A stretch of 64,000 nucleotides of DNA, taken from NCBI RefSeq assembly GCF_000426685.1, contig NZ_AUFV01000007.1, positions 186,001 through 250,000 on the forward strand. The letters run 5' to 3'. How positions within the stretch are numbered: the stretch's first letter is position 1; every line of letters starts with the position of its first letter. The notes beneath the pieces were generated by a model. It made no database searches and was not told the origin of the DNA. It saw only the letters and a list, made by a program, of their open reading frames with translations. Source of the stretch: Solimonas flava DSM 18980 (GTDB lineage: Bacteria; Pseudomonadota; Gammaproteobacteria; Nevskiales; Nevskiaceae). Position numbers and translations under genes: made by a program. Positions 1 to 16,877 of the stretch are shown here, one piece after another.

Positions 1-1
1 G

Positions 2-2617
2 GAGGCGGAGTACTGGAAGCGGCTCGACTACGAGCTCGGCATCATCGAAAAGATGGGCTTCGCCGGCTACTTCCTGGTGGTCTCCGACTTCATCGAGTGG
101 GCGAAGACGCACGGCTGCCCGGTCGGCCCGGGTCGCGGTTCGGGCGCCGGTTCGCTGGTCGCTTACGCGATCAAGATCACCGACCTCGATCCGCTGCCGT
201 ACAACCTGCTGTTCGAGCGCTTCCTCAATCCGGAGCGCGTGTCGATGCCGGACTTCGACGTCGACTTCTGCATGGACAACCGCGACCGCGTGATCGAGTA
301 CGTCACGCACAAGTACGGCCGCGAGCGCGTCGGCCAGATCATCACTTACGCGACGATGGCGGCGCGCGGCGTGATCCGCGACGTCGCGCGCGTGATGGGC
401 CACGGCTACGGCTTCGCCGATTCGATCGCCAAGCTGATTCCCGGCACGCCCGGCGCGACGCTGGTCGACGCGCTCGATTCGGTGCCGGAACTCAAGCAGC
501 GCTACGACGCCGAAGAGGACACGCGCGCCGTCATCGACATGGGCCTCGCGCTCGAGGGCGTGACGCGCGGCGTCGGCGTGCACGCCGGCGGCGTCGTCAT
601 CGCTCCGCAGCCCTTGAGCGACTACACGCCGATGTACTGCGAAGCCGGCGGCGCCGGCATGCGCACGCAGTTCGACATGAAGGACCTGGAGTCGGCCGGC
701 CTGGTGAAGTTCGACTTCCTCGGCCTGAAGACGCTGACGGTGATCCAGGAGGCGGTCGTCAACATCGAGAAGAGCTCGGGGCGCAGCATCGAAGTGCTCA
801 AGCTGCCGATCGACGATGCCGAGACCTATGCGCTGTACGCGAGCGGCGATACGACCGCGGTGTTCCAGATGGAATCCCCGGGCATGCAGCGCGCCTCGAA
901 GGACCTCAGGCCGGACACCTTCGAGGACATCATCGCGCTCGTCTCGCTGTACCGTCCGGGTCCGATGGAGCTGATTCCCGAGTACTGCGCGCGCAAGCGC
1001 GGCGACGCGCCGGTCACCTATCTGCATCCGGACATGGAAGTCGTGCTGCAGCCGACCTACGGTATCTTCGTCTATCAGGAGCAGGTGATGCAGATGTCGC
1101 AGCGCCTGGCCGGCTACACGCTCGGCGGCGCCGATCTCCTGCGTCGCGCGATGGGCAAGAAGATCAAGGCCGAGATGGATAAGCAGCGCGAGGTCTTCAC
1201 CTCGGGCGCGATCGGACGCGGCGTCGATGCGGAAATCGCCACGCAGGTCTTCGACCTGATGGACAAGTTCGCGAACTACGGCTTCAACAAGTCGCACGCC
1301 GCCGCCTACGCGCTGGTCTCGTACCAGACCGCGTGGCTGAAGACGCACTATCCGGCCGAGTTCATGGCGGCGGTGCTGTCCTGCGAAATGCAGCACACCG
1401 ACACGATCGTCACCATGCGCGAGGAGTGCCTGCGCATGGGCCTGACGATGCTGCCGCCGGACGTCAACACCAGCTACTTCCGCTTCACCGTGCCGGGGCC
1501 CGGCGCGATCCGCTACGGCCTGGGCGCGATCAAGGGCGCCGGCGAGGCGGCGCTGGAGGGCATCATCGCCGAGCGCGAGCAGAACGGACCGTTCAAGGAT
1601 CTGTTCGATTTCTGCAAGCGCGTCGATACCAAGAAGGCCAACAAACGCGTACTCGAGGCGCTGATCTGCTCGGGGGCGATGGATGGCTTCGGCCTGAACC
1701 GGCCGTCGCTGATGAAGACGCTGCCGAAAGCGCTGCAGCTGGCCGAGGCGGCGGCGGCCAGCGCCGATTCCGGGCAGAACGACCTGTTCGGGCTCGGCGG
1801 CGGCGCCGCCAAGCAGGAGCGCCAGGTCGAGCCGGATCTGGAGACCGACTGGTCGCAGCGCGAACTGCTGGCGCGCGAGCGCGAGACGCTCGGCTTCTAT
1901 CTGTCCGGCCATCCGATCGAGGCCTACGGCGAGATCGTCGAGCAGGTCTGCAGCGGCCGCCTGCACGAGCTGATCCAGCAGCACGCCGTGCCGCAGCCGG
2001 TCGATGCCAAGGGCAAGCCGATCTGGCAGCCGCGCACCAAGCTGATGTTCGCCGCCTGGGTGCGCGATCTGCGCTTCTTCAAGGGCGACGGCCGCGGCGG
2101 TGCCAGCTACAAGCTGACGCTCGAGGACCGCTCCTCGCAGCTGGCGACCTGGATCGATGCCGACAAGTGGTCGAAGTACGCGCCGTTCGTGAAACCGGAC
2201 CAGCTGGTCTTCGCGATCGCCGAGATCGGTCTGTCGCCGGCCCGCGAAGGCCGCGATCCGGAGCCGCGCCTGTACGCGCCGGAATTCCTGTCGCTCGACG
2301 ACGTGCTGCGCGATTACGCGACGCGCCTGCTGCTCGACTGGCGGCGTCCGCCAAGCGAGGTGCTGGCGCTGCGCAAGCGCCTGACGCCGCTGCGCGACGG
2401 GCAGACCACGGTGGGCATCCGTTATCGCGGCACCAGCGCGGCCTGCGAGCTCGAATTCGGCGCCGACTGGAAGCTGCGCCTCAACGACGACACGGTCGTC
2501 GCGCTGCAACAGTCGCTCGGCGCCGATTGCGTTAAAGTTCAGTACAAGCGCTTCCAGCCGCCGATCCCGGAACGGCGTTTCGCCTCGGCCGGCGGCGGCA
2601 GCTTCGACGACGAATAG
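2..2617 (+). CDS. dnaE: DNA polymerase III subunit alpha (5' truncated by window edge)
   Basis: This is the catalytic subunit of the replicative DNA polymerase III holoenzyme. The reading frame is open from base 2, so the start lies outside the window; 871 residues are visible and roughly the first 290 (most of the PHP domain) are missing compared with the usual ~1160. The catalytic aspartates are visible in PDFDVDF (near base 250) and in the [10 protein letters not shown] stretch (near base 710). The polymerase core is followed by the [19 protein letters not shown] region, the helix-hairpin-helix region and a C-terminal OB-fold. It is followed after about 80 bases by accA in the same direction, as in other gammaproteobacteria. 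Identification is very secure. Confidence 0.97.
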   Translation, partial: EAEYWKRLDYELGIIEKMGFAGYFLVVSDFIEWAKTHGCPVGPGRGSGAGSLVAYAIKITDLDPLPYNLLFERFLNPERVSMPDFDVDFCMDNRDRVIEYVTHKYGRERVGQIITYATMAARGVIRDVARVMGHGYGFADSIAKLIPGTPGATLVDALDSVPELKQRYDAEEDTRAVIDMGLALEGVTRGVGVHAGGVVIAPQPLSDYTPMYCEAGGAGMRTQFDMKDLESAGLVKFDFLGLKTLTVIQEAVVNIEKSSGRSIEVLKLPIDDAETYALYASGDTTAVFQMESPGMQRASKDLRPDTFEDIIALVSLYRPGPMELIPEYCARKRGDAPVTYLHPDMEVVLQPTYGIFVYQEQVMQMSQRLAGYTLGGADLLRRAMGKKIKAEMDKQREVFTSGAIGRGVDAEIATQVFDLMDKFANYGFNKSHAAAYALVSYQTAWLKTHYPAEFMAAVLSCEMQHTDTIVTMREECLRMGLTMLPPDVNTSYFRFTVPGPGAIRYGLGAIKGAGEAALEGIIAEREQNGPFKDLFDFCKRVDTKKANKRVLEALICSGAMDGFGLNRPSLMKTLPKALQLAEAAAASADSGQNDLFGLGGGAAKQERQVEPDLETDWSQRELLARERETLGFYLSGHPIEAYGEIVEQVCSGRLHELIQQHAVPQPVDAKGKPIWQPRTKLMFAAWVRDLRFFKGDGRGGASYKLTLEDRSSQLATWIDADKWSKYAPFVKPDQLVFAIAEIGLSPAREGRDPEPRLYAPEFLSLDDVLRDYATRLLLDWRRPPSEVLALRKRLTPLRDGQTTVGIRYRGTSAACELEFGADWKLRLNDDTVVALQQSLGADCVKVQYKRFQPPIPERRFASAGGGSFDDE

Positions 2618-2696
2618 GGTTTGCGGCCCGCCGGGCTGCGCGTGGTGCGAAACGACAGGAGCCGGCGCCGGGGCGCGGGCCGCAGGACGAGAGACG

Positions 2697-3659
2697 ATGA
2701 ACCTGAATTATCTGGACTTCGAACAGCCGATCGCCGAATTGCAGCAGAAGATCGAGGAGCTGCGCTTTGCGACGACCGGCAGCGGCGTCAACCTGACCGA
2801 GGAGATTGCGCGCCTCGAGGTCAAGAGCCGCCAGCTCACCGAGAACGTGTTCGCCAAGCTGACGCCCTGGCAGGTCGCGCAGCTGGCGCGCCATCCGCAG
2901 CGCCCGTACGCGCTCGACTACGTCAAGAACCTGTTCACGGAATGGGATGAGCTGCACGGCGACCGTCACTTCGCCGACGACCCGAGCATCGTCGGCGGCG
3001 TCGCCCGCCTGGAAGGGCGCGCCGTCGTCGTGCTCGGTCAGCAGAAGGGCCGCGACGCCAAGGAGCGCGTCTACCGCAACTTCGGCATGCCCAAGCCGGA
3101 GGGCTATCGCAAGGCGCTGCGCCTGATGAAGCTCGCCGAGAAGTTCAACCTGCCGATCCTGACCTTCATCGACACGCCGGGCGCCTACCCGGGCATCGGC
3201 GCCGAGGAGCGCAACCAGTCCGAGGCGATCGCGCGCAACCTGTTCGAGCTGTCGAAGCTGCGCACGCCGGTGCTGGCGACGGTGATCGGCGAGGGCGGCT
3301 CGGGCGGCGCGCTGGCGATCGGCGTCGCCGACCACATCATGATGCTCCAGTACAGCATCTACTCGGTGATCTCGCCGGAAGGCTGCGCGTCGATCCTGTT
3401 CAAGGACGCCGGCCGTGCCCCGGAAGCCGCCGAGGCGATGCGCATCACCGCGCCGGATCTGTTCGAGCACAAGCTGATCGACGAAATCGTGCCGGAACCG
3501 CTCGGCGGCGCACACCGCGATCCGGCGGCAATGATGACGACGATCCGCCAGAAGCTGATCGCCAACCTCGAACGTCTGCGCCACACGCCGATGACGCAGC
3601 TGATGGCGGCGCGCTACCAGCGGCTGATGTCGTACGGTTCCTACGAAACCCTCCACTGA
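2697..3659 (+). CDS. accA: Acetyl-CoA carboxylase carboxyltransferase subunit alpha
   Basis: AccA forms the carboxyltransferase with AccD and transfers the carboxyl group from biotin-BCCP to acetyl-CoA, giving malonyl-CoA for fatty acid synthesis in the cytoplasm. The 320-residue length is normal. The N-terminus ([22 protein letters not shown]) is typical of the family, and [20 protein letters not shown] and the [12 protein letters not shown] glycine-rich oxyanion region are clearly visible. The ATG start is preceded by an AGGACGAGAGACG stretch that can serve as ribosome binding site. It lies between dnaE and tilS, the conserved gammaproteobacterial order. Confidence 0.97.
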   Translation: MNLNYLDFEQPIAELQQKIEELRFATTGSGVNLTEEIARLEVKSRQLTENVFAKLTPWQVAQLARHPQRPYALDYVKNLFTEWDELHGDRHFADDPSIVGGVARLEGRAVVVLGQQKGRDAKERVYRNFGMPKPEGYRKALRLMKLAEKFNLPILTFIDTPGAYPGIGAEERNQSEAIARNLFELSKLRTPVLATVIGEGGSGGALAIGVADHIMMLQYSIYSVISPEGCASILFKDAGRAPEAAEAMRITAPDLFEHKLIDEIVPEPLGGAHRDPAAMMTTIRQKLIANLERLRHTPMTQLMAARYQRLMSYGSYETLH

Positions 3660-3678
3660 CGATGTGAAACCGGCGCGC

Positions 3679-3705
3679 CGCGCACACCGCGCACACCGCG
3701 CACGC
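3679..3705. repeat. Short 9-bp tandem repeat (3 units)
   Basis: Three consecutive 9-bp units, CGCGCACAC, CGCGCACAC and CGCGCACGC, lie in the 171-bp gap between accA and tilS. The gap is very GC-rich and I see no gene in it. The repeat is short and may be only a compositional accident. Confidence 0.4.
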
Positions 3706-3830
3706 CGGGCGCACGTCCGCGCCGCGCGCCGCGACGCCCGCACGGCGATGCGCGTTGCCGCGCGTCCGCTTGCGCTCGCGGCTGCCACTGGGGCATCGCC
3801 GGTGCCGCCGACCGGCGGCGGGCGCGCGCC

Positions 3831-5135
3831 GTGAAGCTTGACCTTCCCGCGCTCGCGCCGCGCGCCCGTGTCTGGGTCGCATACAGCGGCGGACTCGATT
3901 CGACGGTACTGCTGCACGCGCTGCACGCGCAGGGCGTGCCGAACCTGCGCGCGGTGCATGTTCATCATGGCCTGCAGGACGCCGCCGACGACTGGGCGCG
4001 CGCGGCGCGGCGCACCTGCCGCACGCTCGGCGTGCCCCTGCGCGTGTGCCGCGTACGGGTCGTCGCCGCCCGCGGCGAGGGGCCCGAGGCGGCGGCGCGC
4101 GCGGCGCGCTACGCCGCGTTCGGCGAGCTGCTGCGCCCCGGCGATCTGCTCGTCACCGCACATCACCGCGACGATCAGGCCGAGACCGTGCTGCTGCGGG
4201 CGCTGCGCGGCACCGGCATCGCCGGCCTGGCAGCGATGCCGGTGCTCGCACCGTTCGGTCCGGCGCGGCTGTGGCGCCCGCTGCTCGATCGCGGCCGCGA
4301 CGAGCTGCGCCGTTATGCCGAAGCGCAGAGGCTGGCGTGGATCGACGATCCGCACAACGCCGATCCGCGCTACGCGCGTTCTTACCTGCGCCGCGAGATC
4401 GTGCCGCGGCTGCTCCGGCACTGGCCGCAGGCGCTGCCGAGCCTGGCCCGGCTCGCCGCGCGGGCGGCCGAGGCCGAGACGCTGGCGGCCGAACTCGCCG
4501 AGCTCGATCTGGCGCGCGTGCGCGTCGGCGACGGCTGCTCGGTCACCGGCCTGCTGGCGCTGCCGGCGCTGCGCCGCCGCAACGCCCTGTACCACGCCTG
4601 GATCGCGCGCGGCTGGCCGGCGCCGTCGGAGCTGCGGCTCGCGCACCTCGAACGCGAGGTGCTGCGCGCGCGCATGGACGCGCAGCCGCGCTTGCGCCAC
4701 GAGCACGGCGAGCTGCGCCGCTACCGCGATCGACTCTACTGGCTCGATCCGCTGCCGCCGCCGCCGGATGGCGAGCGGCCCTGGCCGCTGCGCCGGCGCT
4801 CCGTCGCGCTGCCGGCCGGCCTCGGCCGGCTGCGGCTCGCACGGGCGCCGGCGATCGCGTTGCGGCTGCGCTTCGCGCGCGGCGGCGAGCGGCTCAGGCC
4901 GGCCGGCGACGCGCATACGCGCACGCTCAAGCAGCTGTGCCAGGCGGCGGGGCTGCCGCCCTGGGTGCGCGAACGCATGCCGCTGCTGTACGAAGGCGAC
5001 GAGCTGATCGCCGTCGCCGGCTACTGGCGCAGCGCGCGCGCGGTCACGCTAGGCCTTGATCCGCAATGGGAAACCGCGCTGCCGGGGGCCGCCGTCGAGA
5101 GCGTTTGCACGGCGTTGGGCACTCACCCGCGTTGA
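3831..5135 (+). CDS. tilS: tRNA(Ile)-lysidine synthase
   Basis: TilS uses ATP and lysine to convert C34 of tRNA-Ile(CAU) to lysidine, switching it to read AUA. The N-terminal PP-loop is visible as SGGLDST (about residues 21-27), followed by the family motif HHRDDQAETVLLRALRGTG. The 434-residue length includes the C-terminal TilS substrate-binding domains. The start is GTG with no strong ribosome binding site; it is chosen because it sits just before the PP-loop strand. A candidate pyrG promoter overlaps the stop codon. Confidence 0.95.
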   Translation: MKLDLPALAPRARVWVAYSGGLDSTVLLHALHAQGVPNLRAVHVHHGLQDAADDWARAARRTCRTLGVPLRVCRVRVVAARGEGPEAAARAARYAAFGELLRPGDLLVTAHHRDDQAETVLLRALRGTGIAGLAAMPVLAPFGPARLWRPLLDRGRDELRRYAEAQRLAWIDDPHNADPRYARSYLRREIVPRLLRHWPQALPSLARLAARAAEAETLAAELAELDLARVRVGDGCSVTGLLALPALRRRNALYHAWIARGWPAPSELRLAHLEREVLRARMDAQPRLRHEHGELRRYRDRLYWLDPLPPPPDGERPWPLRRRSVALPAGLGRLRLARAPAIALRLRFARGGERLRPAGDAHTRTLKQLCQAAGLPPWVRERMPLLYEGDELIAVAGYWRSARAVTLGLDPQWETALPGAAVESVCTALGTHPR

Positions 5136-5160
5136 GTGGGCGCCGTCCGCGGCGTAAAAT
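5132..5160 (+). promoter_or_regulatory. Sigma70-type promoter for pyrG
   Basis: TTGAGT (5132-5137) and TAAAAT (5155-5160) are separated by exactly 17 bases and lie 28 bases upstream of the pyrG ATG. The -35 hexamer overlaps the tilS stop codon, so pyrG can be transcribed independently of tilS. Confidence 0.6.
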
Positions 5161-5182
5161 TGCAGAAACCCACCGCTTCTAA

Positions 5183-6889
<1,707 letters not shown>

Positions 6890-6909
6890 AGCAGCACACA
6901 ACGGGCAGG

Positions 6910-6937
6910 AAAAAGGCCGGCGCAAGCCGGCCTTTTT
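6910..6937 (+). terminator. Rho-independent terminator after pyrG
   Basis: Perfect 12-bp inverted repeat AAAAAGGCCGGC / GCCGGCCTTTTT with a GCAA loop and a terminal T run, 20 bases after the pyrG stop. The A/T flanks make it suitable for termination in either direction. Confidence 0.9.
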
Positions 6938-6986
6938 CTTTGGCAGCGAGCGGTGCCAGCGAGCGGTGCGGCGGCGCGGTGCCTTT

Positions 6987-7131
6987 GGGGAGGTTCTGAA
7001 TCAGGTCGTCAGCGCCAGGCCGGGCGGCGGCCCAGGTGATCCGGAGGCGCCACGGGCGTCGTGCGCCGCCGGCTTGCTGGGTCGCCTACGGCGCCGCGCC
7101 GTGACGAGGCATGCGCTTTTCCGGAGCTTTC

Positions 7132-7134
<3 letters not shown>
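6987..7134. repeat. Dispersed palindromic repeat, copy A
   Basis: About 148 bp between the convergent pyrG and kdsA genes, matching a second copy at 63375-63519. The shared blocks are TCTGAA near the left end, GTCGCCTACGGCGC (7081-7094) and ATGCGCTTTT (7111-7120). The last two start 30 bases apart in both copies. The right end runs into the kdsA stop codon. This copy is more decayed than copy B; the terminal inverted repeats are still traceable (GGAGGTTCTGAA at the left, TTTTCCGGAGCTTTCTTA at the right). It looks like a small non-autonomous or REP/MITE-like element with no coding capacity. Confidence 0.65.
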
Positions 7135-10768
<3,634 letters not shown>

Positions 10769-10981
10769 CGATGTATCCCCCATAGAACACGAAAAGCGGT
10801 AGCGCGGAAAATGGCGATCTTCCTTCCCCAGAAAGATCCCTTGGGCCGTCCCTGGCGTACCCAACTCCCTGGCGGCGAGCGTAGCGGACGCGTGCGTCCG
10901 CGCGCTATCGGGGAAAAACTGTGCGTGTCAGCCCAGCGCCTACAAAACACCCTGTTCCAGGGGTGCGCGGCGGTGCCGTTC

Positions 10982-12344
<1,363 letters not shown>

Positions 12345-12359
12345 GGCGCCGCCTGCGGC

Positions 12360-12638
12360 ATGGCCCAGCGCGCCGTCCTCGCCGTCCTCGCCGTGCTGCT
12401 GCTCGCGCTGCAGTGGCGGCTGTGGGTCGCCAATGGCGGCGTCGCCCACACGCATCGGCTCAAGGGCGAGGTGGCGGCGCAGCAGGCCGAGAACGAGCGC
12501 CTGCGTGCGCGCAACGCCACGCTCGACGCCGAGGTTCAGGATCTGAACTCCGGCGTCGTCGCGATCGAGGGCCGTGCGCGCACGACGATGGGCATGATCA
12601 AGGAAGGCGAGACCTTCTATCTTGTCGTCCAGCCGTAA
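12360..12638 (+). CDS. ftsB: Cell division protein FtsB
   Basis: Small bitopic division protein that pairs with FtsL and FtsQ at the septum. The 92 residues comprise a short N-terminus, one membrane helix (about residues 4-20), and a heptad-rich coiled coil (VAAQQAENERLRARNATLDAEVQDL). A conserved tail follows (GVVAIEGRARTTMGMIKEGETFY). It lies directly after eno, its usual position in gammaproteobacteria, and is probably co-transcribed with it. Confidence 0.93.
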   Translation: MAQRAVLAVLAVLLLALQWRLWVANGGVAHTHRLKGEVAAQQAENERLRARNATLDAEVQDLNSGVVAIEGRARTTMGMIKEGETFYLVVQP

Positions 12639-12673
12639 GCGCATGCCGTCCGTTCTTTCCTGGCGTCGCGGCG

Positions 12674-12693
12674 CCGGCGGTTTCGACCGCCGG
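12674..12693 (+). other. UUCG-capped hairpin between ftsB and ispD
   Basis: CCGGCGGT-TTCG-ACCGCCGG forms a perfect 8-bp stem with a UUCG tetraloop in the 126-bp ftsB-ispD gap. There is no T run, so it may be an RNA-stabilising or attenuating structure rather than a classical terminator. Confidence 0.45.
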
Positions 12694-12764
12694 TTGCCGC
12701 TGGCGTTGTCGTGCGTCGTCGTGCCGCCGAGCCTGATCCCGGTCGGCAGCTTGCGGAGCCGGCG

Positions 12765-13502
12765 ATGAGCGCCGCCAACCGGCCGGGGCCGCCCGCGGTG
12801 CCGCGTTACTGGGCGGTGGTGCCGGCGGCCGGCGGCGGCACGCGCATGGGCGGCGGCCGGCCGAAGCAGTACCTGCCGCTGCGCGGGCGCACGCTGATCG
12901 AGTGGTCGCTGGCGCCGTTCCTGCAGGCGGAATGGATCGACGGCATCGTCGTGGTGCTGCCGCGCAGCGACAGCGAGTTCGCGCAGCTGCCGATCGCGCG
13001 CCATCCGCGCATCGTCACCACCAGCGGCGGCGCCGCGCGTGCCGAGTCGGTGCTGGCGGGGCTGGAGGCAGTCGCCGAACGCACCGCGCGCTTTCGCGAG
13101 GTCTATGTGCTCGTCCACGACGCCGCGCGGCCCTGCGTGCAGGCCGGCGACATCGACCGGCTCTGCGAGGAGGCCGACGACGAGCACGGCGGCATCCTGG
13201 CGCTGCCGGTCACCGACACGCTCAAGCGCGCCAACAAGCAGAGCCGTATCGCCGAGACCGTCGACCGCGCCTTCTACTGGCGCGCGCAAACGCCGCAGAT
13301 GTTCCGGCTGCAGACGCTGCGCCAGGCGCTGCAGGCCTGCGCCGAGCGCGGCCTCGAAGTGACCGACGAGGCCGGGGCGATGGAGCGGGGCGGTTACAAG
13401 CCGCGCCTCGTGCGCGGTCGCGAATCGAACATCAAGGTCACCTATCCGGAAGACCTGCAGCTCGCCGAGTTCTGGCTGCAGCAGCAGGCCGGGCGTTCCT
13501 GA
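12765..13502 (+). CDS. ispD: 2-C-methyl-D-erythritol 4-phosphate cytidylyltransferase
   Basis: IspD transfers CMP to methylerythritol phosphate in the non-mevalonate isoprenoid pathway. The nucleotide-binding loop AAGGGTRMGGGRPKQYL is near the N-terminus. VLVHDAARPCV, LPVTDTLKRA and ESNIKVTYPEDL are also visible. The ATG at 12765 gives 245 residues, normal for the family; an upstream in-frame GTG would add 18 residues without family character. ispF follows 10 bases downstream. Confidence 0.95.
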   Translation: MSAANRPGPPAVPRYWAVVPAAGGGTRMGGGRPKQYLPLRGRTLIEWSLAPFLQAEWIDGIVVVLPRSDSEFAQLPIARHPRIVTTSGGAARAESVLAGLEAVAERTARFREVYVLVHDAARPCVQAGDIDRLCEEADDEHGGILALPVTDTLKRANKQSRIAETVDRAFYWRAQTPQMFRLQTLRQALQACAERGLEVTDEAGAMERGGYKPRLVRGRESNIKVTYPEDLQLAEFWLQQQAGRS

Positions 13503-13512
13503 GGTATCGACG

Positions 13513-13992
13513 ATGAAGCTGCGCATCGGTCACGGTTACGACACGCACCGCCTCGAAGCGGGCGAGGGCGTGCATCTGGGCGGCGTGTTCATTCCGTGCG
13601 CGTACCGCGTCATCGCGCATTCCGACGGCGACGCCATCATCCATGCGCTGTGCGACGCGCTGCTCGGCGCGATCGCCGGCGGCGACATCGGCAAGCTGTT
13701 CCCGGATCACGACCCGCAGTATCGCGGCATCGACAGCCGGCGCCTGCTGACCGAGGTGATGCGGCGCGTGCACGCCGCCGGTTACGCGGTCGTCAATGCC
13801 GACGTGAGCCTGGTCGCCCAGGCCCCGCGCGTGTCGGCCCATACCGACGCAATGCGCGAGCAGCTCGCCGCCGGCCTCGGCGTCGACGTCGGCTGCGTCA
13901 ATGTCAAGGCGACGACCAACGAAGGCATGGACGCGATCGGCCGCAAGGAAGGCCTCGCCGCGCATGCCGTGGTGCTGCTGCAGGGCGCGTAG
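13513..13992 (+). CDS. ispF: 2-C-methyl-D-erythritol 2,4-cyclodiphosphate synthase
   Basis: IspF cyclises CDP-methylerythritol 2-phosphate to MEcPP, two steps after IspD. The protein is 159 residues. Metal ligands are visible in GHGYDTHRL and in HSDGDAIIHALCDALLG; KATTNEGMDAIGRKEGLAAHAV closes the protein. In many relatives truD follows ispF; here a TetR gene does. Confidence 0.96.
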   Translation: MKLRIGHGYDTHRLEAGEGVHLGGVFIPCAYRVIAHSDGDAIIHALCDALLGAIAGGDIGKLFPDHDPQYRGIDSRRLLTEVMRRVHAAGYAVVNADVSLVAQAPRVSAHTDAMREQLAAGLGVDVGCVNVKATTNEGMDAIGRKEGLAAHAVVLLQGA

Positions 13993-14033
13993 CGCCGCTT
14001 GCGACGGCTTTCGGCGCGGACCTACACTGAGCC

Positions 14034-14669
14034 ATGTTGCAAGCCGCAGACCGCAAGCCGCGCCGCAGGCCGCGAGGCCAGCCCGATACCCGCTCGGCGA
14101 TCCTCGGTTGCGCCGAGCAGCTGTTGCAGCGGCGCGGCTTCAATGGTTTCAGCTATCAGCACATCGCGACGCAGCTCGGCCTGCGCACGGCGGCGATCCA
14201 TTATCACTTTCCGACCAAGGACGACCTCGGCGTCGCGTTGGTGCGTCGCTACCGCGAAAGCTTCCAGAACTGGGTGCGCGAGCTGGAGTTCGACGCCGAC
14301 GCGTGGACGCGCCTGCAGGCCTACTTCCGCATTTATCTCGAGCATCTGGAGACCGACGAGGGGCGCCTGTGCCCGGGCGGCGTGCTCGGCGCCGAGTTCG
14401 GCACGCTGTCCGACACGATGCGGGTCGAGGCGCGGCTGCTGATGCGCGAGATCTACGCCTGGCTGGTGCTGACGCTGGAAGAGGGGCGGCGCGAGGGCAA
14501 GCTGCGCTTCCAGGGCGACGCTTACGACAAAGCGGTGGAAGTCGGCGCCGCGCTGCAGGGCGGCCTGCAGATCGCGCGCCTCGCCGGCGCACAACGTTTC
14601 CGGCAACTGCTCGGCCAGCTCGAACTCGAGCTGACCGGCCGCAAGCCGCAAACCGGGCCGCTGCCCTGA
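14034..14669 (+). CDS. TetR/AcrR-family transcriptional regulator
   Basis: A 211-residue DNA-binding repressor-type protein. A basic N-terminal tail precedes the TetR helix-turn-helix (about residues 22-68: TRSAILGCAEQLLQRRGFNGFSYQHIATQLGLRTAAIHYHFPTKDDL, split by helices). The variable ligand-binding domain contains Cys in LCPGGVLGAEFGTL, a pattern seen in regulators of the AcuR/TetR_C_33-like type. The target is unknown; no obviously regulated neighbour is adjacent. Confidence 0.85.
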   Translation: MLQAADRKPRRRPRGQPDTRSAILGCAEQLLQRRGFNGFSYQHIATQLGLRTAAIHYHFPTKDDLGVALVRRYRESFQNWVRELEFDADAWTRLQAYFRIYLEHLETDEGRLCPGGVLGAEFGTLSDTMRVEARLLMREIYAWLVLTLEEGRREGKLRFQGDAYDKAVEVGAALQGGLQIARLAGAQRFRQLLGQLELELTGRKPQTGPLP

Positions 14670-14682
14670 ACGGCCGCGTGCG

Positions 14683-15231
14683 CTACAGCGCGCGCACCAG
14701 CACGTAGACCGCGCCGGTGCCGCCGTCGACGGCGCGCGCCGAGCAGTAGGCGAGCACGTCCTTGCGGCGCCGCAGCCAGCTGCCGAGCAGAGCCTTGATG
14801 ACCGGGCCGCTGTTCGGCGAGCCGTTGCCCTTGCCGTGGATGATGCGCACGCAGCGCTGGTCGCGGTGATGGCAGCGGGCGAGGAACTGCGCGACGGCGA
14901 GCTTGGCGCGATCGCGGTTGAGGCCGTGCAGGTCCAGCTCCGCTTCGATCCGGTAATGCCCGCGGCGCAGGCGGCGCATCACCGCGTCCTGCACGCCAGG
15001 CGCGCGGTAGAGCAGGGTGTCGCCGCTCTCGATTTCGTCGGGTTCGGCGTCCAGCAGCGAGCGCAGCGCTTCGAGCTCGTCGGCCTGGCGCTGGCGCGGT
15101 TGCGGTACCGGTGCTGGCGCGTCGGCGCGAGCGGACACGCGCGGCGACGGCGGCTGCAGGCGCACGCCCTGCATCGCCAGGCGGAACAGCGCGGCATCGT
15201 CGGAAGAGGCGTCAGGAGCGTCGTCGGTCAC
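14683..15231 (-). CDS. Smr domain protein (DNA/RNA endonuclease-like)
   Basis: A 182-residue protein. The N-terminal half is Pro/Ala-rich and likely disordered. The C-terminal Smr domain runs from about residue 90 and carries the LDLHGL motif and HGKGNGS, the two signatures of the MutS2-related Smr family (YdaL/SmrA-like). Members act as nicking nucleases or RNA endonucleases, but the role of this one is not known. It is convergent with the TetR gene and divergent from surE. Confidence 0.88.
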   Translation of the reverse strand: MTDDAPDASSDDAALFRLAMQGVRLQPPSPRVSARADAPAPVPQPRQRQADELEALRSLLDAEPDEIESGDTLLYRAPGVQDAVMRRLRRGHYRIEAELDLHGLNRDRAKLAVAQFLARCHHRDQRCVRIIHGKGNGSPNSGPVIKALLGSWLRRRKDVLAYCSARAVDGGTGAVYVLVRAL

Positions 15232-15305
15232 GGTTCGGTCACGAAGGCAGGCCGTGGTCGCCAGATCATATCCGCTAAACTGTCGCCGACCATCCGCTAC
15301 GCCCC

Positions 15306-16052
15306 ATGAAAATCCTGCTTTCGAACGATGACGGCTGCCACGCGCCAGGCCTGGTGTGCCTGCGCGAGCAGCTGCGGACCCGCCACGAGGTCCAGGTCGT
15401 CGCGCCCGACCGCAACCGCAGCGGCGCCAGTAACTCGCTGACCGTGCTCAATCCGCTGCGCGCGCTGCGCCACGACGACGGCACGATCTGCGTCGACGGT
15501 ACGCCGACCGACTGCGTGCATCTGGCGCTGAACGGCCTGCTCGACTTCAAGCCGGACATCGTCGTCTCCGGCATCAACGCCGGCGCCAACCTCGGCGACG
15601 ACACCCTGTACTCGGGCACCGTCGCCGCAGCGATGGAAGGCCGCCACCTCGGCTATTCGGCGATCGCGGTATCGAACGTCTCGCATTCGCCGGAGCACTA
15701 CGAGGCCGCCGCGCGCGTCGTGCTGCGCCTGCTCGAACAGGTCGAGCGCGACCCGCTGCCCGGCGACACCATCCTCAACGTCAACGTGCCGGACCGGCCG
15801 TTCGAGGCGCTGCAGGGTTTCGAGGTGACGCGCGCCGGCAACCGCCACCGTGCCGAGGAAGTGCTGAAGTCGCGCGATCCGCGCGGCCGCACGATCTACT
15901 GGATCGGCGCCGCCGGCGCCGAGGCCGACTGCGGGCCGGGCACCGATTTCAACGCGGTCGCCAACGGCCGCGTGTCGATCACGCCGCTGCTCGTCGATCT
16001 GACGCGGCACAGCATGCTCGAGCGCGTCGGCCGCTGGGCGAGCAGCCTGTGA
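15306..16052 (+). CDS. surE: 5'/3'-nucleotidase SurE
   Basis: Survival protein E, a metal-dependent nucleoside monophosphate and polyphosphate phosphatase. The 248-residue protein opens with [13 protein letters not shown], holding the two metal-binding Asp. It also shows [14 protein letters not shown] and the [25 protein letters not shown] core. Its stop overlaps the pcm GTG start by 4 bases (GTGA), indicating translational coupling. A TAAACT hexamer 25 bases upstream may be its -10. Confidence 0.96.
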   Translation: MKILLSNDDGCHAPGLVCLREQLRTRHEVQVVAPDRNRSGASNSLTVLNPLRALRHDDGTICVDGTPTDCVHLALNGLLDFKPDIVVSGINAGANLGDDTLYSGTVAAAMEGRHLGYSAIAVSNVSHSPEHYEAAARVVLRLLEQVERDPLPGDTILNVNVPDRPFEALQGFEVTRAGNRHRAEEVLKSRDPRGRTIYWIGAAGAEADCGPGTDFNAVANGRVSITPLLVDLTRHSMLERVGRWASSL

Positions 16053-16720
16053 CGCCGCGTGCGCAGACGCCGCGGCCGGCGGTCGGCGCGATCGCCAGCG
16101 CGCGGACGCGCCTGCTCGACGAGATCCGCGCCGCCGGCGTGCAGGACCCGGCGGTGCTGGCTGCCGTCGCCAAGGTGCCGCGCGAGCAGTTCGTCGACGA
16201 CGCGCTGAAGAACCGTGCCTACGAGAACAACGCGCTGCCGATCGGCCATGCGCAGACCATCTCGCAGCCGGTGGTCGTCGCCTACATGACGCAGGCGCTG
16301 ACGCAGGGGCGGCGGCCGCTCGAACGTGTGCTCGAGGTCGGTACCGGCAGCGGCTACCAGACCGCGGTGCTCGCCGAACTGGTCGGCACGCTGTTCACGG
16401 TCGAGCGCATCAAGGCGCTGTCGGAGCAGGCGCGCGCGCGGCTCGCCGCGCTCGGCTGCCGCAACGTGCACTTCGGCTATGCCGACGGCATGAACGGCTG
16501 GCTGCCGTACGCGCCGTACGACGGCATCCTCGTCACCGCCGGCGCCGAGCGCGTGCCGCCGGCGCTGCTCGAGCAGCTCGCGCCGGGCGGGCGCCTGGTC
16601 ATTCCGGTCGGCCCGCAGGGCCGGCAGACGCTCAAGCTCGTCGAGCGCCGCGGTTCGGCGTTCCGCGAGCAGGATCTGGGCTGGGTCAGCTTCGTGCCGC
16701 TGCTGTCGGGCAAGGTCTAG
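16049..16720 (+). CDS. pcm: Protein-L-isoaspartate O-methyltransferase
   Basis: Pcm uses S-adenosylmethionine to methylate isoaspartyl residues in damaged proteins, starting their repair. The protein is 223 residues and starts with [26 protein letters not shown] and the SAM-binding loop [18 protein letters not shown] are diagnostic. It is coupled to surE by a 4-base overlap. Confidence 0.96.
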   Translation: MTPRAQTPRPAVGAIASARTRLLDEIRAAGVQDPAVLAAVAKVPREQFVDDALKNRAYENNALPIGHAQTISQPVVVAYMTQALTQGRRPLERVLEVGTGSGYQTAVLAELVGTLFTVERIKALSEQARARLAALGCRNVHFGYADGMNGWLPYAPYDGILVTAGAERVPPALLEQLAPGGRLVIPVGPQGRQTLKLVERRGSAFREQDLGWVSFVPLLSGKV

Positions 16721-16877
16721 GCCGTGCCCCGGCAATATCGAGACGCGAAACGGCGGCTTGGCGCATGTAGTGGCCGCGCCCGCGGGCTGCGGCATGCGCT
16801 GCGACGCGAGCCGTCCGTTTCATCTTGTTCCGCTGCAGGCGGGGCAGGGGACTAGGTTCAGGGAGGAACCGTTACGC

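Noticed and set aside
2532-4916. Long minus-strand open frame opposite accA and tilS, and similar long antisense frames elsewhere
   Set aside because: GC-rich shadow of real genes: composition is Arg/Ala/Asp/His-rich with no motif, and the opposite strand has clear conserved proteins.
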